Assembly (NCBI RefSeq): GCF_000337135.1
Contig: NZ_AOIN01000080.1
Coordinates: forward strand, 10,522 to 58,122
DNA length: 47,601 nt
Reading direction: 5' to 3'
From: Natrialba chahannaoensis JCM 10990
GTDB lineage: Archaea > Halobacteriota > Halobacteria > Halobacteriales > Natrialbaceae
In this document: one piece after another, positions 25,051 through 32,997 of the stretch
How positions within the stretch are numbered: the first letter of the stretch is position 1
How the letters are laid out: every line of letters begins with the position of its first letter
Notes under the pieces: generated by a model
What the model was told of the DNA's origin: nothing
The model's database searches: none
Seen by the model: only the letters and a program-made list of their open reading frames with translations
Program-made: the position numbers and the translations under genes

Positions 25051-26639
25051 GCGCTATCACCGCTGTCGCCCGTGTCACTGCCGGTTTCCGTGCCCGAACC
25101 GTCCCGCGCCCAGTCGAGTGACCGGTCGACCGCGTCGAGCCAGCGCTCGTAGCGCGCGTCCGCGACCTCGTCGTCCATCGTCGAATCAAAGGTGCGGTCG
25201 ACGTGCCAGTTGTCCCGCAGGCTGTCAACGTCGTCCCAGTAACCGACCGCCAGACCGGCCGCATAGGCCGAGCCGAGCGCCGTCGTCTCGTCGACGACCG
25301 GGCGGACGATTTCGGAGCCGATGATGTCCGACTGGAGCTGACAGAGGAAATTGTTCTTGACTGCGCCCCCGTCGACTCGCAAACTACTCATCTCAATCCC
25401 CGAATCGGCTTCCATCGCTTCCGCGACATCCCGAGTCTGGTACGCGATGGACTCGAGTGTCGCGCGGATGACGTGGGCCTTGCGAGTGCCACGAGTCATC
25501 CCAACGATGGTGCCGCGGGCGCGCTGATCCCAGTGGGGCGCGCCGAGGCCGGTGAACGCGGGGACGACGTAGACGCCGTCGGTCGTGTCGACACTGCGGG
25601 CGAGTTCGGCCGTCTCTGAGGGGTTGTCGATCAAGGACATGTCCTCTAGCCACTCGATGGCCGCGCCGGTGACGAAGATGGAGCCCTCGAGTGCGTACTG
25701 GACTGGCTCACCCGAACGCTGGAAGCCGATGGTCGTCAGCAGACCGTGATCGCTCTTGACGGCCTCGTTGCCGGTGTTCATCAGGAAGAACGAACCCGTG
25801 CCGTAGGTGTTCTTGGCGTCGCCGGCGTCGAAACAGGTCTGGCCGAACAGGGCCGCCTGCTGGTCGCCAAGTGCGCCCGCGACGGGAATCTCGGCGTCGA
25901 GGAAGCCCTCGGGATCGGTGGTGCCGTAGGTCTCGTCGTCGCTGGAGGGACGAACCTCGGGGAGCATCGCCTTGGGGATCGAGAACTCCTCGAGGAGGTC
26001 GTCGTCCCACTCGAGGTCATGGATGTTGTACAACATCGTCCGCGAGGCGTTCGTGACCTCGGTGATGTGCTCGCCTGTGAGGTTGTAGATCAGCCAGCTG
26101 TCGATCGTTCCGAAGAGCACGTCGCCGTCCGCCGCGCGGTCGCGGATGTCCGCCGGACGAGCGCGCTCCATCTTGATTGGGTCGGCCTCCTCGAGCAGCC
26201 ACTCGGCCTTGGTCGCCGAGAAGTAGGCATCTGGTTCGAGACCGGTCTTCTCGCGGATGGTCTCGACCGTGCCGTTTTCCTCGAGTTCCTCCACGCGCTC
26301 GGTGGTTCGACGGTCCTGCCAGACGATGGCATTGTGGACCGGCTTGCCCGAATCGGCGTTCCACAGCACGGTCGTCTCGCGCTGGTTGGTGACGCCGATC
26401 GTCTCGAGTTGCTCGGGACTGATGCCGGCCTGGCCGAGCGCCTGCGTGATGACGGACTTCGTGTTCTCCCAGATCTCCATCGGGTCGTGTTCGACCCAGC
26501 CGGGTTCGGGATAGAACTGTTCATGCGTTTCGTATGCGTTCGCAACGACCTGCCCACCGTGATCGAAGACGATGAAGCGGGTACCGGTCGTTCCCTGGTC
26601 AACTGCGCCGACGTATGTCGTGTCTGTCACTGTAGTCAC
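25047..26639 (-). CDS. glpK: Glycerol kinase
   Basis: Phosphorylates glycerol to sn-glycerol 3-phosphate with ATP. The 530-aa FGGY kinase opens with GAVDQGTTGTRFIVFDHGG and has WQDRRT near residue 106, GDQQAALFGQ near residue 261 and the ATP-site GGAVKNNFLCQLQSD near residue 415. A Gly/Ser/Asp-rich tail follows. The promoter is marked by ATTTATAA read on the minus strand at 26706-26713, with a perfect palindrome just downstream. It is the first gene of a two-gene leftward operon and is divergent from glpABC. Confidence 0.96.
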   Translation of the reverse strand: MTTVTDTTYVGAVDQGTTGTRFIVFDHGGQVVANAYETHEQFYPEPGWVEHDPMEIWENTKSVITQALGQAGISPEQLETIGVTNQRETTVLWNADSGKPVHNAIVWQDRRTTERVEELEENGTVETIREKTGLEPDAYFSATKAEWLLEEADPIKMERARPADIRDRAADGDVLFGTIDSWLIYNLTGEHITEVTNASRTMLYNIHDLEWDDDLLEEFSIPKAMLPEVRPSSDDETYGTTDPEGFLDAEIPVAGALGDQQAALFGQTCFDAGDAKNTYGTGSFFLMNTGNEAVKSDHGLLTTIGFQRSGEPVQYALEGSIFVTGAAIEWLEDMSLIDNPSETAELARSVDTTDGVYVVPAFTGLGAPHWDQRARGTIVGMTRGTRKAHVIRATLESIAYQTRDVAEAMEADSGIEMSSLRVDGGAVKNNFLCQLQSDIIGSEIVRPVVDETTALGSAYAAGLAVGYWDDVDSLRDNWHVDRTFDSTMDDEVADARYERWLDAVDRSLDWARDGSGTETGSDTGDSGDSA

Positions 26640-26678
26640 CCCGGATCGCTCACGTACCGAGTTTACCGTCGGTTACGT

Positions 26679-26697
26679 GCTATTGATAAACAATAGC
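26679..26697. promoter_or_regulatory. Perfect palindrome at the glpK promoter
   Basis: GCTATTG-ATAAA-CAATAGC: 7-bp arms without mismatch around a 5-base centre. It falls between the glpK TATA element and the expected transcription start (about 26680), where a bound protein would block transcription. A sugar/glycerol regulator of the TrmB or GlpR type is a reasonable guess. Confidence 0.55.
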
Positions 26698-26705
26698 GAG
26701 GATCA

Positions 26706-26713
26706 TTATAAAT
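26706..26713 (-). promoter_or_regulatory. TATA element of glpK
   Basis: The minus strand reads ATTTATAA about 67 bases before the glpK ATG, giving a leader of roughly 40 nt. Confidence 0.5.
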
Positions 26714-26889
26714 GTTCCCAAATTCGCGATGGGCCAGCAAAGCAGCACTGATGGAAAGGGCGAATAATCACGCGTATAGTGTTTTATGTGGCGTTTTGGT
26801 GCCGTGGTGGAGAAGTAAATCGTTCCTACATAGTTTCATGCAGTGTGTTCACAGGTTTTGTTTTTGTTATGGTCGCTTTTAGACCGGCG

Positions 26890-26899
26890 ATAAAATAAA
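26890..26899 (+). promoter_or_regulatory. TATA element of glpA
   Basis: ATAAAATAAA lies 33-42 bases before the glpA ATG at 26932, placing the transcription start about 10 bases ahead of the start codon. Confidence 0.55.
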
Positions 26900-26931
26900 G
26901 GTCGCGGCGACCGACTGCCTCGAATGAAGGG

Positions 26932-28602
26932 ATGGCACACAATACGGCGGTCCTCGTCCTCGGGGGTGGCTCAACTGGCTGTGGCATTGCCCGCGACTTG
27001 GCGATGCGCGGCGTCGACGTCACTCTCGTCGAGCGAGGTAATCTGACGGACGGAACCACTGGCCGAATGCACGGCCTCTTGCACAGCGGCGGCCGCTATG
27101 CCGTTTCGGACCAGGCCAGTGCGACAGAATGCATCGAAGAGAACGAGATCCTCCGGGACATCGCGAGCCACTGCGTCGAGGAAACCGGTGGCCTGTTCGT
27201 CCAGCGACCCGAGGACTCGGATGAGTACCTTCAAAAGAAACTCGAGGGCTGTCGTGACTGTGGCATTCCCGCGACAGTGCTCTCGGGACGCGAGGCTCGC
27301 GAAGTCGAGCCCTACCTCGCCAAGGATGTCTCGCGCGCGATTCAGGTTCCCGACGGCGCGGTCGACCCGTTCCGCCTCTGCGTCGCGAACGCGCTTGATG
27401 CCGAACGCCACGGCGCACGCGTCGAGACCCACGCGGAAGTGATCGACCTGCTGCGTGAGGGCGACGATATCTACGGCGTGGAGGTCCGTCACGACTCTGG
27501 ACCAGGCAAACGGACGCACAAGAGCCCAGGCACGACCGAAGAAATCACCGCCGAGTACGTCGTCAACGCAACGGGTGCATGGGCTGGCCAGATCGGGGCG
27601 ATGGCCGATCTCGACGTGGCCGTCCGCCCCTCGAAGGGCGTCATGACCATTATGAACGTCCGGCAGGTCGACACCGTGATCAACCGCTGTCGACCGAAGG
27701 GCGACGCCGATATCATCGTCCCCCACGAGACGACCGCCATTCTGGGCACCACGGACGAGGAGGTCGCAGACCCCGACGACTATCCCGAAGAACAGTGGGA
27801 GGTCGACATGATGATCGACACGCTCTCGGAACTCGTGCCGATTATCGAAGAGGCCCGCACCATCCGTTCGTTCTGGGGTGTCCGTCCGCTGTACGAGCCA
27901 CCCGGAACCGGCACGCAGGACCCGACCGACATCACGCGAGACTTCTTCCTGCTTGACCACGACGAGCGCGACGGCGTCAGCGGCATGTCGAGCATCGTCG
28001 GCGGGAAGTTCACCACCTACCGCGCGATGGCCGAGGAGATCACGGACCATGTCTGCGAGAAACTCGGCGTCAGCGCGACCTGCGCTACCGCCGAGGAACC
28101 GCTGCCCGGCAGCGAGGATATCTCGGTGCTCGAGGAAGGCATGGACAACTTCGGCCTTCGCTCGCCGGTCGCCCGCCGAAGCAATCAGCGCCTCGGCAGT
28201 CGCGCCGCGGACGTGCTGGAGACGGACGAGCCGAACCCAGTCGTCTGCCAGTGCGAGGGCGTCACCCGCGCCGAGGTACAGGATGCTATCGGCCAGTCCG
28301 GCTCGGATCTGAACGCCGTCCGCATCCGAACGCGCGCCTCCATGGGTAACTGCCAAGGCGGCTTCTGCTGTCAGAACATGGCGACCGAACTCCACCCGCG
28401 ATACGACGAGGAAACCGTCCGCGAGGCGCTCGACGAACTCTTTCAGGAGCGCTGGAAAGGCGAACGCCACGCCCTTTGGGGCGAACAACTCTCGCAAGCG
28501 ATGCTCAACTACGCGCTGCACGCGACGACGATGAACCGCGACAACGACCCCGCCAGCGGGGCGACACAGATCGACTACGCACAGTTCGACGGTGGTGCCT
28601 AG
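26932..28602 (+). CDS. glpA: Glycerol-3-phosphate dehydrogenase subunit A
   Basis: Flavoprotein subunit that oxidises glycerol 3-phosphate to dihydroxyacetone phosphate and sends electrons through GlpBC to the quinone pool. The 556-aa protein has the N-terminal FAD site [15 protein letters not shown] and [15 protein letters not shown] near residue 43. A DAO-type domain follows, and a C-terminal BFD-like iron-sulfur domain with VCQCEGV (near residue 438) and [11 protein letters not shown]. It is 556 aa against about 540 in E. coli. GlpB starts on the base after its stop. Confidence 0.96.
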   Translation: MAHNTAVLVLGGGSTGCGIARDLAMRGVDVTLVERGNLTDGTTGRMHGLLHSGGRYAVSDQASATECIEENEILRDIASHCVEETGGLFVQRPEDSDEYLQKKLEGCRDCGIPATVLSGREAREVEPYLAKDVSRAIQVPDGAVDPFRLCVANALDAERHGARVETHAEVIDLLREGDDIYGVEVRHDSGPGKRTHKSPGTTEEITAEYVVNATGAWAGQIGAMADLDVAVRPSKGVMTIMNVRQVDTVINRCRPKGDADIIVPHETTAILGTTDEEVADPDDYPEEQWEVDMMIDTLSELVPIIEEARTIRSFWGVRPLYEPPGTGTQDPTDITRDFFLLDHDERDGVSGMSSIVGGKFTTYRAMAEEITDHVCEKLGVSATCATAEEPLPGSEDISVLEEGMDNFGLRSPVARRSNQRLGSRAADVLETDEPNPVVCQCEGVTRAEVQDAIGQSGSDLNAVRIRTRASMGNCQGGFCCQNMATELHPRYDEETVREALDELFQERWKGERHALWGEQLSQAMLNYALHATTMNRDNDPASGATQIDYAQFDGGA

Positions 28603-29964
28603 ATGGCGATCACCGATGACGTGCTCGTGATCGGCGGCGGCCTCGCCGGCGCGACCGCCGCGCTCGCAGCCGCTGACGCAGCTGAAGACGCACGCATCCG
28701 CCTCGTGACGTACAAGCAGAGCACCCTTCGTCACGCGAGCGGCCTGATCGACGTTCTGGGATACGCGCCGGGGGGCGTTAGCGACGGGGAGAACGGACAG
28801 GAACAGGGGCAAAACCAAAACCAAACACCCGTCGCCGATCCGTTCACCGCACTCGAGTCCCTCCCAGAAAGCCACCCCTACCAGCGCGTCGGAGTCGACG
28901 CCGTTCGAGAGGCACTCGCCTTCTTCGACGAGATTGCCGGCGACGCCTACGCTGGTTCGCATACCGAGATGAACGCGCTCGTCCCGACCCACGGCGGCAC
29001 GGTCAAACCGACCGCGCGCTACCCGGTCTCGACAGCCGAGGGGCTAGCGAGCGACGACCGCGACACCCTGCTTGTCGGATTCGAGACACTGCCCGACTTC
29101 GATGCACCGCTCGCGGCGGCCCATCTCGAGGCCGCAGGCGCACCGTTCGACGCGCGCGGCGTGACGCTGTCGTTCCCCGGTATCGTCCGGGACGACGCGA
29201 AGGTAACGCGGTACGCACACCTACTGGATCACAACGAGCGCGTCGAGACGCTGACCGGCAAAACCGGCGCACGAGAGGCGCTCGCTGCGACTGTAGAGCC
29301 ACATCTCGACGGCGAGTCGCGCGTCGGCTTTCCCGCGGTTCTGGGCGACGACCACCCAGCCGCTGTCCGGGAGACGCTCTCGGACGCGCTCGGCGCAGAC
29401 ACCTTCGAAGTCCCGATGGGGCCGCCAAGTTTGCCTGGATTACGACTCGAGGATCTGCTGTACGACGCACTCGAGTCGGCCGGCGTTCGCGTGACCTCGG
29501 GTGTGCCGGTGGTCGACTACGAGACTGCGGTGGCCGATTCGACAGCGGACGAGCCCGCAACGGCAGCCATCGACCACGTCGTGGTCGACCGCAACGGTGC
29601 CGAAATTCCACACGAGGCCGACCAGTACGTCCTCGCGACGGGCGGCCTGGTCGGGAAGGGTGTCGAATCGAACCGGGAACGAGTGACCGAGGGGATCTTC
29701 GACTGCTACGTCCCGCATGCGACAGATCGCTACGACTGGTTCGTCGATGATGTCTTCGGCGAACAGCCGTACGCCCGGTTCGGTGTGGTTCCGGATGAGG
29801 ATCTCCGACCGCTCGATGCGGACGGCAATCTCGAATTTTCGAACCTGCGAGCGGCGGGTTCTGTGCTGGGCGGCTACGACTACGCAGCCGAGAAATCCGG
29901 CGCTGGCGTCTCGCTCGCGACGGGCTACGTTGCCGGTACGCGCGCCGGGGAGGGATGTCAGTGA
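28603..29964 (+). CDS. glpB: Glycerol-3-phosphate dehydrogenase subunit B
   Basis: Second flavin-type subunit of the anaerobic GlpABC complex. The 453-aa protein opens with DDVLVIGGGLAGATAALAAA, has YKQSTLRHASGLIDVLGY near residue 38, and ends with the family pattern NLRAAGSVLGGYDYAAEKSG followed by GVSLATGY. A Gly/Gln/Asn-rich surface loop at about residues 58-75 is an insertion relative to bacterial GlpB. No gap separates it from glpA, and the two are surely co-translated. Confidence 0.95.
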   Translation: MAITDDVLVIGGGLAGATAALAAADAAEDARIRLVTYKQSTLRHASGLIDVLGYAPGGVSDGENGQEQGQNQNQTPVADPFTALESLPESHPYQRVGVDAVREALAFFDEIAGDAYAGSHTEMNALVPTHGGTVKPTARYPVSTAEGLASDDRDTLLVGFETLPDFDAPLAAAHLEAAGAPFDARGVTLSFPGIVRDDAKVTRYAHLLDHNERVETLTGKTGAREALAATVEPHLDGESRVGFPAVLGDDHPAAVRETLSDALGADTFEVPMGPPSLPGLRLEDLLYDALESAGVRVTSGVPVVDYETAVADSTADEPATAAIDHVVVDRNGAEIPHEADQYVLATGGLVGKGVESNRERVTEGIFDCYVPHATDRYDWFVDDVFGEQPYARFGVVPDEDLRPLDADGNLEFSNLRAAGSVLGGYDYAAEKSGAGVSLATGYVAGTRAGEGCQ

Positions 29965-29989
29965 CTCTGTTGTTGTCCACGACCACGAG

Positions 29990-30083
29990 TGTAACTTCGA
30001 GTTCGGCGTCGAGGTCGACTCCGGCTTCGACTCCAACTCCAATTCCAATCCCAACACCAGCACCAACTCCAACTCCAACTTCG
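29990..30083 (+). repeat. Hexanucleotide repeat between glpB and glpC
   Basis: The 144-bp gap between glpB and glpC is largely made of CTCCAA/TTCCAA/CACCAG-type 6-base units in tandem. Frames through it encode only Asn/Ser or Leu/Glu runs and are not called as genes. Confidence 0.7.
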
Positions 30084-30108
30084 ACGCGACCACTACCTAT
30101 TCTGAGCC

Positions 30109-31557
30109 ATGAGTGATGCACAGCGACCGATCGACGACAGCGTACCGAGCGAGCAACCGAGCACTGGCGGTGCGGACGAAGACGACAGTGGCAATGACGA
30201 GTTCGAACCCGTACAGGTCTTCCCGGAGGCCGAGGAGATGGACCTCCGTCCGGGCGCGGACAACTGTTATAAGTGCTCAACCTGCGACACGAACTGCCCC
30301 GTCGCCGAAGTCGACGACGAGTTCCCCGGGCCGAAGTTCCAGGGGCCAGAACAGTGGCGACTGAAGCGCCAGGACGACCACGACATCGACGAATCGGTGA
30401 TGAAGTGTTCGAACTGCATGCGCTGTGATAGTGCCTGCCCCTCGAGTGTCCCGCTCTCACAGATGCACAACACGGCGCGGGCGGAGTACGTCGAGGAGAA
30501 CATGAGCAAATTCTCGCGCGAGTACCTTCGCAACCGGATGCTGGCGAACTACCGGCGACTCGCCCCGCTGGCGTCGATGTTCCCACGCACAGCGAACTTC
30601 GTGATGGGACTCTCGGTCACGAAGTGGCTCGGTGAGAAGACCCTGGGGATCACGAGCGAGCGTGACTTGCCCACGTTTGCGACAGAGACGTTCCGCGAGT
30701 GGTGGACGGACAGGGGCGGGGCGAAGGTTCAGAACGAGAACAAGCGCATCGCCTACTTCCACGGCTGCTACTCGAACTACAACACCCCCGAGGTCGCGAA
30801 GGCGCTCGTGCGCGTTTACGAACACTTCGGCTACGAGGTCATGGTCCCCGAACAGTCCTGCTCCGGCACGCCGATGTTCGCAAACGGCATGCTCGAGGAC
30901 GCCCGCCGCGCGGCCGAGACGAACGTCCGCGAACTCGCCGCAGCCATTGAGGACGGCGCAGACGTTATCGCGTCGTGTAGCTCCTGCTCGATGTCGATTC
31001 GCCAGGAGTACCCCGAACTGTTCGATTTCGAGGACACCGAGACCGTCGCCGCGAACACCTGGGACGCCGTCGAGTATCTCCGCGTCCACGAGGATTTGAC
31101 AGGTGCACTCGAGAACACGACCGTTGACGACGAGTTCGACGACATGGCGTATCACGCACCGTGTCATTCACGTAACCAGGGACTCGATGGACAGACGATC
31201 GAAGTGATGGACGCGATCGACGGCATCGACGCACACGACGTGGGCGACTCCTGTTCGGGTATCTCGGGCACCTACGGGTGGAAAGAAGAGAACTACGAGA
31301 CGTCGATGAAGATCGGCGAGGAGATGTTCGAGCACATGGACGAAGCTGAGGCCGAAACCGGCCTGACGGAGTGTCCGACCTGTTCGATGCAGATGGAACA
31401 CGGTACCGGCTACGAGATCAAGCACACGCTCGAGGTACTCGAGGCGGCCCTCGTCAGTGATGGTGGTGGCTCGCACGCGGAGACTGGTGCGAGTTCGAGC
31501 TTGGGTGAGGCTGAGGGAGAGGGTAAGAGTACCGAGACAGGAACGGAGTCAGACTGA
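30109..31557 (+). CDS. glpC: Glycerol-3-phosphate dehydrogenase subunit C
   Basis: Iron-sulfur membrane-anchor subunit that passes electrons from GlpAB to the respiratory chain. The 482-aa protein has two ferredoxin clusters, CYKCSTCDTNCPV near residue 53 and CSNCMRCDSACPS near residue 100, then two CCG domains (HGCYSNYN with SCSGTP; YHAPCHSRNQGL with SCSGISGTYGW). The first 45 and last 45 residues are acidic low-complexity extensions. The stop shares one base with the start of the next gene. Confidence 0.95.
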   Translation: MSDAQRPIDDSVPSEQPSTGGADEDDSGNDEFEPVQVFPEAEEMDLRPGADNCYKCSTCDTNCPVAEVDDEFPGPKFQGPEQWRLKRQDDHDIDESVMKCSNCMRCDSACPSSVPLSQMHNTARAEYVEENMSKFSREYLRNRMLANYRRLAPLASMFPRTANFVMGLSVTKWLGEKTLGITSERDLPTFATETFREWWTDRGGAKVQNENKRIAYFHGCYSNYNTPEVAKALVRVYEHFGYEVMVPEQSCSGTPMFANGMLEDARRAAETNVRELAAAIEDGADVIASCSSCSMSIRQEYPELFDFEDTETVAANTWDAVEYLRVHEDLTGALENTTVDDEFDDMAYHAPCHSRNQGLDGQTIEVMDAIDGIDAHDVGDSCSGISGTYGWKEENYETSMKIGEEMFEHMDEAEAETGLTECPTCSMQMEHGTGYEIKHTLEVLEAALVSDGGGSHAETGASSSLGEAEGEGKSTETGTESD

Positions 31558-32915
31558 TGAACCTTCAGGAGCGCATCGCTCGCCGACGATCGGCACACCA
31601 GGGACGGACAGTAATGGTCGACCGCGACCATCTGAGCCCTATCGTCCACCGTCCAGAGCCGATCGGCCGCGGTCCCGTCCTGGAACAGTTACTCGACGAA
31701 CTTGAGCCCGTCTTCGACGGTGATCTACCGGAGCCGGTCGCCGTCGTCGGTCCGCCGGGATCGGGCACGTCTGCGATCGTCACTGCGCTGTTCGATGCGC
31801 TCAACGACCGACTTGGCGAATCGAGCCGATCAATTGCAACGACGACGCGTGCGGGCAGCACCGGTCCGGTGACCTGGTTCGTCTACGTCGACGGCCGCCG
31901 CGTCGAGAGTGCCTTCGCGTTCTATCAGGCTGTTCTCTCGGTGATTTCGGCAGAACCAGTGCCTGAGAGTGGAATTGGGACGGACGATCTCCGCGACCGG
32001 CTGACTACACGCCTCGCGCGCCATGATCGCCGGGCTATCGTCGCCATCGATCACCACGACGAACCCGAAACGCTTCGATACGAGCGGGCCAGAGAGCTCC
32101 TCGAACCAGTCAGTGACAGTGTCGCGACGATGGCGGTCGGACAGTCGACGCCAGAGAACTGGCAGCCCGCCCACGTCGAGAACAACGGCGGTGCAGGCCA
32201 GATTGGGGCCGAAAACGAGGCCGACACCGACGAGGACTACCCGACAACCAGAGACAACAGAGCGCAGCTGAGGGGGTCGGTCGTCACCGTTCCGGCGTAC
32301 CGCCATCACGAACTCGTCGACGTTATCACCGACCGCGCCTCGACCGGCCTCGCCGCGGGCGTCCTTGACCACGAGTCCGTGCGCGAACTCGCCATCTGGG
32401 CCGACGGCAACGCCCACGACGCACTCGCCGCGCTCTTCGGCGCGGCCTGTCGCGCCACCGAAACCAGCACAACCCGTATCGAGGACACCCATCTCGAAGC
32501 GGCGCGCAACGCGGTCCCCGACGACGGTGTCCACGTCGATCGCGCGCTTGCACTCTCTGAGACGCGCCAGCAAGTGCTCGTCCACCTCGTCGACGTCGAC
32601 ACCGACAGCCGACCGATCCGGGAAGTCGCGGCCGCCATCGCCGAACGGTCGACACTCACCAACGGCACGGTCAAGCGCTTCCTCTACGAACTCGCAGACC
32701 GGGGCGTCATTGAACGCGTCCCGCTTCCCACGACCGGCAGTGGCCGCCGGCCGAGTACAGTCGAACCTCGCTTTCCGACGCTCGTTTTCGAAGCGCTCAC
32801 CTCAGCGGTGACCGATACGGCAAGCGATACAGAGACGGGCGAAATAACCGATAGAGACGCGGGGACGGACACAAACGAGGAGGCAGACACCAACACGAAT
32901 ACGAGCACAAACTAA
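31557..32915 (+). CDS. Orc1/Cdc6-like ATPase with altered Walker A
   Basis: A 452-aa protein laid out like archaeal Orc1/Cdc6: the opening PIVHRPEPIGRGPVLEQLL, an AAA+ core, then a C-terminal winged helix (about residues 325-405, REVAAAIAERSTLTNGTVKRF). Walker A reads GPPGSGTS (residues 65-72), with Thr71 where the catalytic Lys belongs. Walker B-like AIVAIDHHDE is near residue 160. ATP hydrolysis is therefore doubtful and it is unlikely to be the main replication initiator. No origin-like repeats are seen around it. One-base overlap with glpC makes it co-expressed with glycerol genes. The tail is Thr/Asn/Asp low complexity. Confidence 0.75.
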   Translation: MNLQERIARRRSAHQGRTVMVDRDHLSPIVHRPEPIGRGPVLEQLLDELEPVFDGDLPEPVAVVGPPGSGTSAIVTALFDALNDRLGESSRSIATTTRAGSTGPVTWFVYVDGRRVESAFAFYQAVLSVISAEPVPESGIGTDDLRDRLTTRLARHDRRAIVAIDHHDEPETLRYERARELLEPVSDSVATMAVGQSTPENWQPAHVENNGGAGQIGAENEADTDEDYPTTRDNRAQLRGSVVTVPAYRHHELVDVITDRASTGLAAGVLDHESVRELAIWADGNAHDALAALFGAACRATETSTTRIEDTHLEAARNAVPDDGVHVDRALALSETRQQVLVHLVDVDTDSRPIREVAAAIAERSTLTNGTVKRFLYELADRGVIERVPLPTTGSGRRPSTVEPRFPTLVFEALTSAVTDTASDTETGEITDRDAGTDTNEEADTNTNTSTN

Positions 32916-32997
32916 CGCGCGAAACGACCCTTCCCCATGAAACGATAGTACTCTTTTTAACAATCGGCGTGAATGAGATGAATATTCCGGAGAAGAC

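Noticed and set aside
26971-28992. 673-aa minus-strand open frame over glpA-glpB
   Set aside because: Antisense shadow of two certain genes; composition not acidic and no motifs.
31557-32997. Replication origin beside the Orc1/Cdc6-like gene
   Set aside because: No origin-recognition-type inverted repeats or AT-rich unwinding element were seen, and the ATPase lacks its Walker A lysine.
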